Shown: one piece after another, positions 7,039 to 15,761 of the stretch
How positions within the stretch are numbered: position 1 is the first letter of the stretch
Layout: each line of letters begins with the position of its first letter
Assembly (NCBI GenBank): GCA_035649575.1
Contig: DASRJH010000020.1
Coordinates: forward strand, 1 to 22,881
Reading direction: 5' to 3'
Length of the DNA stretch: 22,881 nucleotides
DNA from: DASVAL01 sp035649575
GTDB taxonomy: Bacteria > Planctomycetota > UBA1135 > UBA2386
Made by a program: the position numbers and the translations under genes
The notes under the pieces: model-generated
The model's database searches: none
What the model was told of the DNA's origin: nothing
Seen by the model: only the letters and a program-made list of their open reading frames with translations

Positions 7039-9171
7039 TCAGCGCATCTGCACGTATTTGCCGCCCGCGTCCGCGGCGAGCCACTCGAGGATCTCGAGGT
7101 TGCCGCCGATCGAGATGCAGTTGATCTTGACCTTGCGGTGCTTGTTCCAGAATGCGACGTCTTCGCGGATGCGATACGGATCGATGACCTCGCCGTTCGT
7201 CGGCTCGCCGTCCGACATGATGAAGATCGTGTCGACGTCCTTGTCGTCGAAGGCCATCTTGACGCTGTCGTAGAGGTTCGTCGCGCCCCTCGCGCCGAGG
7301 CGGTTGATCCACTCGATCGCTTCCGCGCGGCTCTGTGCGGTGTTGACGCCGATGCCTTGCTCCTGCCAGCGCGCGACGCTGCTCGCGAACGCGAGGATGT
7401 TGAACAGCGCGCCCTCTTCGAGGCTGTTGATCGCGGTGATCAGCTCCTGTCTCGCGACGTCGATGCGCGCAGCGCCGCGCTTGCCCACGTAGCGCCCATA
7501 CATCGATTCGAGCATCGATCCCGAGATGTCGATGATGAAGATCACGCGGTGCGACTCGACCTTGATGCCGAAGAACTTCGCGCCGCCGGCGCGCGTGCGT
7601 TCCGTGAGACGCCGGCGCTCGCGCTCCTGCTCGGCCTTGTCGAGGTCCTTCTCGGTCGCGACCGCGAACTTCTCGCCTGATTCGGCCCACCAGGCCTTCC
7701 ACTTGCCGACGTCCTCTTCGAACGCCTGCGCCGTGAGCCGCCACAACACCTCGGCGATCTTCTTGCGCATGCGGCCGGTCTCCTTCTCGAGCCGCTCGAT
7801 GAGCTCCGGCACGGATTGTCTGTCGCGCATCTCGGCCAACGCGTCGATCGCCGCGAACCGCGTCGACCAGTCATCGTGTTCGAGCGCCGTGAGCAGTACG
7901 GGCACACGCCGCTTGTCGCGCGACTTGCCGAGGAGCTCGATCGCGGTGTTGCGCGTGTCGCGATCTTCGTTCGTGCAGAAGCCCGCGAGTTCGTTGATCC
8001 ACGGGCTCGCGTTGCGTTCGATCGCGCTGATCGCCTCGATCGCGATGCGTTGGTCACCCGGTTGCTTCTTGTGCTCGAGCATCGCGCGCAGGTCGGGCAG
8101 CGATTCGCGGTCGCCGCGGTTGCCGAGCACCTGACCCGTCGCGCGCCGCACTTCGAGCGCTTCGTCCTCGAGGCCCTTGCGGATCAGAGCGAGGACCTTC
8201 GGGTCGTTGACCTTCTCGGTGGCGAGCAGCGCAAAGACCTTCTCGTGTGGCTTGCCCTTGCCGATCAGCCGCGACATCTTCTTGTTGGTCTCATCGTCGT
8301 CGAGCGAGACGATGAGCCGCGCCATCTCGACGCGCAGGTCTTCTTGCGTGACGTCGCGTTTCCTGGCCAGCTCGATGAACGTGTTCACGGCCTTGGGCCC
8401 CTGGCGGTCGCACAGGATGCGCGCGGCCTCGGCGCGGTCGGAGCCCGGGAAGTCGACTCGATCCAACACCCACTCGGCCATCTCCGCAGTCTTCGGCATG
8501 CGCTGCTTCGCCATCCAGTTCAGCGCGTGGCGGCGGATCTTCGGATCGATTTCCCGTTTCAGCGCCTCGCAGATCTCCGCTTCGCTGAGGAACGGCACGA
8601 CTCCCGCGAAGGCGAGGTTCCGGATCGAGTTGAGCTCGTTGGGCGCGATGTTGCCCTTCTCGTCCTTGCGCTGCTCCTGCTTGAGGTTCCACAGGTGGCG
8701 ATACCAGGCGGCATCGGCGGCCGTCGCGAGTTTCACGTGTTCGCGCATGGCCGGCTCGCGCACGATGTCCGGCGCTTCCGACTCGACGATCTTCTTGAGC
8801 AGGCTCTTGCCGATCAGGGGCGACAGACCGAGCGCCTGCAGCGCCGCGAGCCGCAGGTCGTCCTCCTCGGCCTGGGTCGCGATGTTCGCGATCTTCGTGA
8901 AGGCCGGCTGCTCCCCGTCGGCGACGCCGGCGAACTGCGAGAGCCCGCGCATGATCTCGCGCCGCAGCAAGAGACTCGCGGCGACGTCGTAGGCCTTGAC
9001 CAGTCCCTCCGCGGCCTGCCGCGTGCGGGTCAAGGCGATCTTCTCGACGAGCGCGATGTCGGCGTCGTCCTTGTTGCGCAGCAGGTCGTCGATCCAGCCC
9101 GTGAGACCATCCTGGGCGGGTAGCGCCGTGGCGAGCAGCAGCACAATCAGGCAACGACGGATATGCGTCAC
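7039..9171 (-). CDS. Exported HEAT-repeat protein with C-terminal VWA domain
   Basis: The start is taken as GTG at 9171: it has GAGG 8 nt upstream and gives a clean signal peptide (MTHIRRCLIVLLLATALPAQ). The alternative TTG at 9201 adds an acidic stretch before it. The protein has 710 residues. About 30-480 is a run of HEAT/Armadillo-like helical pairs (for example 'ALEVRRATGQVLGNRGD' at 338-354 and 'STRFAAIDALAEMRD' at 436-450). A charged helix (about 500-528) leads into a von Willebrand A domain (540-705) with an intact metal-ion site: DISGSM (548-553), Thr631 in RGATNL and Asp654 in SDGEPT. VWA domains bind protein partners through a divalent metal, and HEAT arrays are scaffolds, so a periplasmic or surface assembly role is inferred. 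The gap to the next gene downstream is 153 nt. There is no transmembrane segment after the signal. Confidence 0.88.
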   Translation of the reverse strand: MTHIRRCLIVLLLATALPAQDGLTGWIDDLLRNKDDADIALVEKIALTRTRQAAEGLVKAYDVAASLLLRREIMRGLSQFAGVADGEQPAFTKIANIATQAEEDDLRLAALQALGLSPLIGKSLLKKIVESEAPDIVREPAMREHVKLATAADAAWYRHLWNLKQEQRKDEKGNIAPNELNSIRNLAFAGVVPFLSEAEICEALKREIDPKIRRHALNWMAKQRMPKTAEMAEWVLDRVDFPGSDRAEAARILCDRQGPKAVNTFIELARKRDVTQEDLRVEMARLIVSLDDDETNKKMSRLIGKGKPHEKVFALLATEKVNDPKVLALIRKGLEDEALEVRRATGQVLGNRGDRESLPDLRAMLEHKKQPGDQRIAIEAISAIERNASPWINELAGFCTNEDRDTRNTAIELLGKSRDKRRVPVLLTALEHDDWSTRFAAIDALAEMRDRQSVPELIERLEKETGRMRKKIAEVLWRLTAQAFEEDVGKWKAWWAESGEKFAVATEKDLDKAEQERERRRLTERTRAGGAKFFGIKVESHRVIFIIDISGSMLESMYGRYVGKRGAARIDVARQELITAINSLEEGALFNILAFASSVARWQEQGIGVNTAQSRAEAIEWINRLGARGATNLYDSVKMAFDDKDVDTIFIMSDGEPTNGEVIDPYRIREDVAFWNKHRKVKINCISIGGNLEILEWLAADAGGKYVQMR

Positions 9172-9832
9172 TTCGGGGACCTCGTCGGCGGAGGGGTCCA
9201 AACGGACTCTGCCCGGATCGTCCGATTGCCGGCGCAGTCAGTCAAGCCGAGGAACCGATGGCCAGCGCGAATCCAACGGCAGCACGCGGGTTGGAATCCC
9301 TGCCCCGAACGCATCGAAATGACGCTTGCGCGATCCACTAGGGAGGAGCGTCCGGTGAACACACGGAAACCACCAGTTCCTCGAGCCGACACGGACCGCA
9401 CCGCGAGCGGAGCGGCCTGCGCGCAGATTTCGGCCGTGCGATACCAGTTCGTGACGCCGTTCGCGACTGCTGGCAAAGCCGACGGACCCGACGTGCCGAC
9501 GCGCTTCTGGTGTCGCGACCCTCGCCACGACGCTGCCGGGGCCTACGGCAGTCTGCCGCGGTTCCCGGCGGTTTCTCCGCAGCGCAGCGGCAGACACGAC
9601 CCACGCCGCAGTTCCTTCCTGCCTGCGCCGCGCGCGCCCGGGAACCGGGCCTCAGTTCGAACGGGCGATCCGTCGAGAGACAGAACTACCGCGTCGTCCG
9701 ACGCGATTCCGTTCGACATGACGAGAGCCATCAACGAGGAAGAGTGGGGAACCACGAGGAAGCTGCAGTAGCAGCAACCTCGATGCAGCTTCTCCCAACC
9801 AGGTCGCAAGACGGACACAGAAAACCGGGGAA
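9172..9832. other. Divergent intergenic region, no gene supported
   Basis: About 660 nt separate the minus-strand HEAT-VWA gene from the ribosome binding site of the plus-strand FG-GAP gene. Open frames exist on both strands, but their products are Arg, Pro and Ser-rich, match no family I know and lack good ribosome sites, as expected of GC-rich non-coding DNA. I saw no tRNA, no convincing hairpin and no repeat. It must hold both promoters and probably a long 5' leader for the FG-GAP gene. Confidence 0.5.
9217..9245 (-). promoter_or_regulatory. Weak sigma-70-like promoter candidate for the HEAT-VWA gene
   Basis: On the minus strand TTGACT (9245-9240) is followed after 17 nt by GACGAT (9222-9217), which matches only three of six -10 positions. 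The -10 element would sit about 46 nt before the GTG start. Spacing and the -35 box fit, but the -10 is poor, so this is only a candidate. Confidence 0.2.
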
Positions 9833-9838
9833 AGGAGG
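9833..9838 (+). promoter_or_regulatory. Consensus Shine-Dalgarno sequence AGGAGG of the FG-GAP gene
   Basis: AGGAGG lies in an A-rich, G-rich context (AAAGGAGGAG, 9831-9840), 8 nt before the ATG at 9847. Most other starts in this window have weak or no such site, so it decides this start and suggests strong translation. Confidence 0.8.
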
Positions 9839-9846
9839 AGCAGAAG

Positions 9847-11679
9847 ATGTCAGCAGAACGAGCAGGCGCCGCGCGAGAGCGGGCGATTCCGATCCAGTCC
9901 GTCTTCTTCGCGATCGTCGCACCGAGCGCTTTGATCATGGCTCAGACGGCGCATCCGTTCGCCGCGCCGATGGGCACCACGACGTTCAGCCTGTCGGCGG
10001 TGGCCGGCGTGGCCGACCTGAATCGCGACGGCAGTCCCGACGTCATCGTTCCGGGCCTCTTCTATGGCACGATGACCACGTCCCTCGACGAGAACGGCAG
10101 CGCGCTGACCGCGAACGGCGCTGGTCCAGGCATCACCCCCACGGCCGTCACCGCGCTGCCGCGCGCCGCCGCGATGGCCTGCGCCAGGTTCGACCAGGAC
10201 CAGTTCGAGGATCTCGTCACCGTCAGCACGTGCGGCACCACGCACTTCCAGCGGAACCTCGGATCGACGCTGCTCGCGGGCGCGACCTTCGCCCCGGACG
10301 TGTGCATCGACAACTTCGGGCCCCGCTTTCCCGTCAACCCTCCGTTCGTGCACTACTGGTTCCCCTGTGCGCAGGCCGGCGACTTCGACCTGGACGGGTT
10401 GCAGGACGTGCTGATCGCGGGCGGACCGATCGACCGCTGGGGCGCCTGCACCCGTCCCGGGTTCGTCTGCGTCTACAAGGGCAACGGCGCAGGTGGCTTC
10501 GACGTGATCCGCCATATCGTGCCGGGCAGCATCATCGATGCCGAATTCGCGGACCTCGACAACAACGGCACGCCGGATCACATCGTGGCGCTCATGGAGA
10601 CCGGATCGATCGGCGCCTTCGGCTACGACATCCTCCACCTCGCGCTCGTCAACGGCGCTCTCGTCGAGACGACGCCGCCACAGAACATCGGGCCCGGGAG
10701 GCTCACGGCATTGGAGCTGGCCGACGTGATCGGCGACGCGAACAAGGACTACATCCTCGCGCAGACGTCGGCGGGCGGCAGCACCATTTCGTCGCAGGTC
10801 TACTACTTCCAGGGCAACGGCCTCGGCAACGTCAGCAACTCGGTCTGGGGCACGTTCTATCTGCCGCCGAACACGAGCGGACTCGGCGACTACGTCTCTT
10901 CGATCAAGGTCGGGGACTGGAACCGCGACAGCAACGTGGACATCGCGCTGCTGCGCGGTTTCGTGCGGCCGCAGTCGTCGGCCTCGGCGGCGCCGGCGAC
11001 CTATGGCAACAGCGAAATCCTGGTCGCGATGGGTCCGACTCTCGCCTATGCGACGTTCGAGTCGATCGCGTTGCCGGGCTACCACAGCTTCTCGTCGACC
11101 CACAACTACAACTTCCCGCTGCTGCCCTTGTTCGCGGAGCCAGACTGCATGCGCACCATCGATCTGGGCCGGGACACCAGTCAGGATCTCCTGATCACGG
11201 GCATCCGCCTGATGGGCCCGTCGGGCGGAACGATGATCGCGACGCTGAAGAACCTGACGCCGCCGATGTTCGGCGATGCGCGCTTCGAAAAGGTCGGCGA
11301 CCCATCGGGTGGCGCGCCATCGCGACCCGCGCGTCTCGGCTTCGAGGGCGGCCGCCCGAGACCCGGCAACGCCAACTTCGCGTGCACGGTCCTCAACGTC
11401 CAGGGCGGCTGCCTCGTCGGTCTGATGTGGAGTCCCGTCGGGTTCGCGAACCTGTTCTCCGCCTACGGGATCCAGTTCCACCTCGCGCCCGTCGACATCG
11501 GGTACGCGTACATCGCGTCGGGCTCGCTGCCCGGCCAGGGGTTCCACAGCTTTCCGCTGCCGATCCCGAACCACCCCGCAATGGTCGGCGACGCGGGCTA
11601 CTTCCAGTGCAGCTACTATGACCACGTGACCGGCAACTTCGGCGGCACGCAGGCCACCGGGGTCTGGATCGGGAACTGA
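9847..11679 (+). CDS. Secreted FG-GAP/VCBS seven-repeat beta-propeller protein
   Basis: This 610-residue protein has an export signal with a long n-region (hydrophobic IQSVFFAIVAPSALIMAQ, 16-33). Seven FG-GAP-like repeats with Asp/Asn-rich calcium loops are visible at about 55-68 (VADLNRDGSPDVIV), 113-126, 178-190 (GDFDLDGLQDVLI), 234-247 (FADLDNNGTPDHIV), 291-304, 355-368 (VGDWNRDSNVDIAL) and 437-450. This fits one seven-bladed, integrin-alpha-like propeller. Repeats two, five and seven have altered calcium loops. The C-terminus (about 495-610) is the same kind of module as in the protein at 4654-6885: a beta-rich segment, PLPIPNHPAMVG (570-581) and a short end VWIGN. Such proteins usually bind ligands or help adhesion at the cell surface; no partner is identified here. 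A strong AGGAGG supports the start, and a GC hairpin follows the stop. Confidence 0.85.
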   Translation: MSAERAGAARERAIPIQSVFFAIVAPSALIMAQTAHPFAAPMGTTTFSLSAVAGVADLNRDGSPDVIVPGLFYGTMTTSLDENGSALTANGAGPGITPTAVTALPRAAAMACARFDQDQFEDLVTVSTCGTTHFQRNLGSTLLAGATFAPDVCIDNFGPRFPVNPPFVHYWFPCAQAGDFDLDGLQDVLIAGGPIDRWGACTRPGFVCVYKGNGAGGFDVIRHIVPGSIIDAEFADLDNNGTPDHIVALMETGSIGAFGYDILHLALVNGALVETTPPQNIGPGRLTALELADVIGDANKDYILAQTSAGGSTISSQVYYFQGNGLGNVSNSVWGTFYLPPNTSGLGDYVSSIKVGDWNRDSNVDIALLRGFVRPQSSASAAPATYGNSEILVAMGPTLAYATFESIALPGYHSFSSTHNYNFPLLPLFAEPDCMRTIDLGRDTSQDLLITGIRLMGPSGGTMIATLKNLTPPMFGDARFEKVGDPSGGAPSRPARLGFEGGRPRPGNANFACTVLNVQGGCLVGLMWSPVGFANLFSAYGIQFHLAPVDIGYAYIASGSLPGQGFHSFPLPIPNHPAMVGDAGYFQCSYYDHVTGNFGGTQATGVWIGN

Positions 11680-11726
11680 CGCCGCGGCGTGCAGGCTCGG
11701 AGCAGTCGAAAGGACCGGGAAATCCA

Positions 11727-11750
11727 GGCCGCCGCCTGACCGCGGCGGCC
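11727..11750 (+). terminator. GC-rich hairpin after the FG-GAP gene
   Basis: GGCCGCCGC (11727-11735) pairs perfectly with GCGGCGGCC (11742-11750) around a 6-nt loop, 47 nt after the stop at 11679. No T-run follows, but the 9-bp all-GC stem lies between two independent transcription units, where a terminator is expected. Confidence 0.5.
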
Positions 11751-11863
11751 GGGGTGGCTCTAACACTACCTGCCGTACTCCGGTAGATTGCTGGAAGCAA
11801 CTGCCGTCGGAGAGCGTCTCCGCTGGCGACTTGTTGGCCCGAGTCCACCCCAACTCGCCCGCC

Positions 11864-13651
11864 ATGGATGCACGCCACCGCCCGCTGACCCTGATTGCCC
11901 TTGCCGGGCTCGGGGCTTGCTCTTCCGCCAGCTACGTTGCTTCGGCCGACGAGGAGGTGGACCAGGTGCTCGGCACCGCCACCGAAACCACCCTCGGCAA
12001 CCGCCGCGAGTGGATCATCCAGCCCAAGACCGAAGAGCCCGCGCCGGCCGAAGCCAAAGAGCCTGAGGCCAAGGAGCCCGAGACCAAGGAAGCGGTCAAG
12101 CCGGAGGCCATGCCTGAGACCAAACCAGAGGCCAAGGCGCCGGAGGCCAAAGCGCCGGAGGCCAAGGCGCCGGAGGTCACGCAGCAGCCCGAGGTCAGAC
12201 CTGATGTCAAACCCGAGGCCAAACCGGAAGCTCAGAAGACCCCGCCCGATGCACCGCCTGCCGCCGACCCGGCGCTCCCGCCGAAGCCCAAGCAAGACGC
12301 CGAGATCTACGACCTCGCGCGGACGCTCGCGACCGCCGTGCGCCAGAACCGCGAATTCCTCGCGGCGCGCGAGAGCCTCTACCGGCAGGGTCTGTCGATC
12401 TCGCTCACGCGCTTCGAGTTCGGTCCGCAGTTCGAGGCCGCCGTTTCCTACCTCTGGCCCAAGAGCGAGGGTGGCGTCGGGTCGCACCGCGTCGGTGGAT
12501 CGCTGACGGCCTCGCAGCGCTTGCCCACGGGCGGCACGCTGAGCCTCTCGAGCGGCTACAACACCGAGTGGCCGTTCGGCCCCGGTCTCGGCGACACGAT
12601 CTACAGCTCGAGCGTCTCGGTCTCGGTCTCGCAACCGCTGCTGCGCGGCGCGGGCTACGACATCTCGCACGAGCCCCTGACCCAGGCCGAACGCGCGCTG
12701 ATCTACGCGATCCGCGACTTCGAGAACTCCCGCGAGGACCTCTCGATCCGCGTCGCGCGGAGCTTCTTCGAGCTCGGCAGCCAGCGCAAGACGCTCGTGA
12801 ACGAGGACCGCAACTACGACTCCGCGGTGTTCGACCGCGGCAAGGCCGAAGCGCTGCTGCAGGTCGGGAAGAACCTCGAAAAGGACGTGTTCCTGGCGCG
12901 CCGGCGCGAGATCGACGCGAAAGACCAGCTCATCAGCGCACACGCCGCCTACGACCGCGCCGTCGACGAGTTCAAGATCCTGCTCGGTCTGCCGACGACG
13001 TCGTCGATCGACATCGCCGACCAGGAGCCGCCATACGAGGCGGCGCGCTTCGAAGTGACTTCGGCCGTCGCGGCCGCGCGCCACAACCGGCTCGACCTCA
13101 TCACCGCGCGACAGAACCTGCAGGACGTCGAACGCTCGGTGCGCATCGCCGAGAACGCCTTGCTGCCCGACCTCAACCTGACCGCGAGTGCCGGCTTCGC
13201 GGGCTTGTCCTCGGACTACACGCAGTCCGCGCCGGACCAGTGGAACTCGTCGGTCGGTCTGACCTTCGAGGTGCCGCTGCAGCGCAAGTCCGAGCGCAAC
13301 GCGTATCGATCGGCCTTGATCAGCCTCGAACAGGCTCGGCGCGGCCTGCAGCAGCAGGAAGACCGGCTCGACCTCGCCATCCGCGACGCGGTGCGGAACC
13401 TCAGAAGTCTCGAGGAGCGCATCGCGCTGCAGGAAGACCAGATCAAGCATGAACAACGCGCGGTGACGGTCACCGAGATCCAATACGAGCAGGGCAAGCT
13501 CGAGAACCGCGAACTGCTCGAGGCACGCCAGGCGTTCTTCAATGCCCAGAACGCGCTGATCCGCCTCAAGGTCGACCACTTCGTGGCGCGGCTGAACCTG
13601 CTGAAAGACATGGGCATCTTCTTCGTCGACGAACAAGGAATGTGGCGATGA
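11864..13651 (+). CDS. TolC-family outer-membrane efflux lipoprotein with EAK/P-rich linker
   Basis: This 595-residue protein is the outer-membrane channel of the tripartite exporter encoded by the next three genes. The ATG at 11864 is chosen over the TTG at 11831 because it starts a lipoprotein signal (MDARHRPLTLIALAGLGAC) with a lipobox and Cys19. Residues about 55-145 are a disordered linker rich in Glu, Ala, Lys and Pro, with 5-residue periodic EAKEP/EAKAP units. Residues 146-595 form the two-part OEP/TolC domain: a beta segment with SVSQPLLRGAGYD near 256-268, long helices such as LRSLEERIALQEDQIKHEQ, and a second beta segment with LTFEVPLQRKSERNA. The 4-nt ATGA overlap with the adaptor gene indicates translational coupling. 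No Shine-Dalgarno sequence is obvious. The linker is unusual between a lipid anchor and a TolC barrel. The family assignment is firm; the cargo is unknown. Confidence 0.9.
   Translation: MDARHRPLTLIALAGLGACSSASYVASADEEVDQVLGTATETTLGNRREWIIQPKTEEPAPAEAKEPEAKEPETKEAVKPEAMPETKPEAKAPEAKAPEAKAPEVTQQPEVRPDVKPEAKPEAQKTPPDAPPAADPALPPKPKQDAEIYDLARTLATAVRQNREFLAARESLYRQGLSISLTRFEFGPQFEAAVSYLWPKSEGGVGSHRVGGSLTASQRLPTGGTLSLSSGYNTEWPFGPGLGDTIYSSSVSVSVSQPLLRGAGYDISHEPLTQAERALIYAIRDFENSREDLSIRVARSFFELGSQRKTLVNEDRNYDSAVFDRGKAEALLQVGKNLEKDVFLARRREIDAKDQLISAHAAYDRAVDEFKILLGLPTTSSIDIADQEPPYEAARFEVTSAVAAARHNRLDLITARQNLQDVERSVRIAENALLPDLNLTASAGFAGLSSDYTQSAPDQWNSSVGLTFEVPLQRKSERNAYRSALISLEQARRGLQQQEDRLDLAIRDAVRNLRSLEERIALQEDQIKHEQRAVTVTEIQYEQGKLENRELLEARQAFFNAQNALIRLKVDHFVARLNLLKDMGIFFVDEQGMWR
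12053..12177 (+). repeat. 15-nt-periodic coding repeat in the TolC-like gene
   Basis: The segment encodes imperfect 5-residue units of the EAKEP, ETKPE and EAKAP kind. The clearest part is three near-identical 15-nt units (GCCAARGCGCCGGAG) at about 12131-12175 that differ only at a wobble base. It lies within the linker between lipid anchor and channel domain. Confidence 0.7.
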
Positions 13652-15761
13652 AAACGATCATTGTCGTTGGTGGACTGGCATTGGCCGGGGGTGCCTTCTT
13701 CGTGCCCTGGTCGTCGGAGAAGTCAGAGGGGGCGGAAACCTCCGCGCGCGAGCTCTACACCGTGCGCAGAGACGACCTCAAGGTCACCATCACCGAGAAC
13801 GGAACCATGGTGGCCAAGCAGTCGCAGAAGCTCGTGGCCAAGGTCAGGGGCGAAGCCAAGCTGCAGTTCCTGATCGAGGAGGGCAAGGAGGTACCCGAGG
13901 GAGAAGTCGTGGTCCGGCTCGACGGCACGCAGGTCAAGTCCCAGGTCGAGCAGACCCAGATCGAAATCCTGCAGACGGAAGCGAACCTGAAGACCGCGAA
14001 AACCGAGCTCGAGATCCACCAAGTCGAGAGCGCCGCGACGATGACCAAGGCCCAGAACGCGCTCGACCGCGCGAAGAAGGAGATCGAGAAGTACGTCGAC
14101 GGCGAGTCGCCGCAGCTGCGCCGCAAGCTCGAGGTGGAACTCAAGGACGCCGAGACCGGCTACAACAAGGCAAAGAAGGAACTCGACGACTGCAAGAAGC
14201 TGCTCGAGCAGAACTACGTCAAGAAGTCGGATCTCGAGCGGGCCCAGATCGACTTCGATCGCGCGACAGTGCAGAAGGAGAGCGCGCAAGTCGGGCTGTT
14301 GATGTTCGACAAGTACACGTTCCCGATGGCGCTGAAGGAGCTCCAGACCAAGTTGGACGACGCCGAGCGAGAGCTCAAGACGTCCGAGAAACGCGGCGAG
14401 TCGACGTTGGCCCAGAAGACCGTCAACGTGCAGCAGGTCGAGAAGCGCCTCAAGGTCCAGCAGGACCAGCTCAAGGAGCGCCAGAAGGACCTCGAGAACA
14501 TGGAGATCAAGGCGCCGTGCCCCGGGATCGTCGTCTGGGGCGACCCACACGAGTACTGGTACCGCGAACGACTGAAGGTCGGCGGCCAGGTCTGGGGCGG
14601 CCAGACGCTGATGACGATCCCAGACCTGCGCGTCATGCAGGTGAAGTTGCAGATCCACGAAGCCGACATCAGCAAGCTCAAGGTCGGACTGCGCGCCACG
14701 GTGACGACGGATTCGTTTCCGGGTGTGCAACTCGAGGGTGAGGTCACCAAGATCGCGACGGTGGCCGCCGGCAACGAGAACTGGGGTGGCTCGAGCGAGG
14801 TCAAGAAGTTCGACGTCGAGATCACACTGAAGGAAGGCGTGCTGAGCGAAGGCACCGCGAAGGAAGCCACGGCGAAGGCAGGCACTCCGACGGAGGGCAC
14901 TCCGAAGGAAGCCACTGCGAAGGAAGCCACCGCGAACGAAGGCACTCCGACGGAGGGCACTGCGAAGCCAGACACTTCGAAGGAAGCCACTGCGAAGGCA
15001 GTCATTCCGACGGAAGGCACTCCGAAGGAGGCCGCCGCGAACGAAGGCACTCCGACGGAGGGCACTGCGAAGCCAGACACTTCGAAGGAAGCCACTGCGA
15101 AGGCAGTCACTCCGACGGAAGGCACTCCGAAGGAAGCCGCCGCGAACGAAGGCACTCCGACGGAGGGCACTGCGAAGCCAGACACTTCGAAGGAAGCCAC
15201 TGCGAAGGCAGTCACTCCAACGGAAGGCACTCCGAAGGAAGCCACCGCGAACGAAGGCACTCCGACGGAGGGCACTGCGAAGCCAGACACTTCGAAGGAA
15301 GCCACTGCGAAGGCAGTCACTCCGACGGAAGGCACTGCGAAGGAAGCCACCGCCAAGGCAGACACTTCGAAGGAGGGCACTCCGACGGAAGGCACCAAGA
15401 AGGGAAGCCAGCGCATGCGACCCGGCATCAGCGCCAAGGCCGAGATCCACATCGAGACGCGCCCCCAGATCCTGTTCGTGCCGCTGCAGACCGTGTTCGC
15501 CGAGGACGGCGTGCACTACTGCCACGTGCAGGTTCCGGGCAAGACCCCGGAGAAGCGCAAGGTCGTGATCGGCACGAACAACGACACGTATCTCGAGATC
15601 CTCGAAGGCCTCGCCGAGGGTGATAGGGTCCTGCTCTACAACCCGATGCTGCCGGAGTCGGGCGAGGCCCCGAAGAAGGAGCCCAAGCCCGACCAACCCC
15701 CGCCACCGTCGGGCCCGAAGCAGGGGCCGCCGGGGCCGGCGCCAGGCGCAGCGAAGGGTTC

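Noticed and set aside
4840..7680. Plus-strand open frame of over 900 codons across two minus-strand genes
   Set aside because: Its product is Arg/Val/Ala/Asp-rich with no domain and spans the gap between two well-supported opposite-strand genes, as expected of antisense frames in high-GC DNA.
9280..9300. tRNA T-arm-like stretch containing GGTTGGAATCC
   Set aside because: The flanks do not form a 5-bp T stem, the loop lacks TTC, and no acceptor or anticodon arm can be drawn.
14836..15405. CRISPR-like array
   Set aside because: The repeats are in frame, contiguous and without unique spacers; they are a coding tandem repeat.
13723..15696. Long antisense open frame (about 650 codons) with Leu/Arg/Ser-rich repeats opposite the adaptor gene
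   Set aside because: It is the mirror of the GC-rich, repeat-bearing adaptor gene; its product has no recognisable domain, while the sense frame has complete adaptor features.
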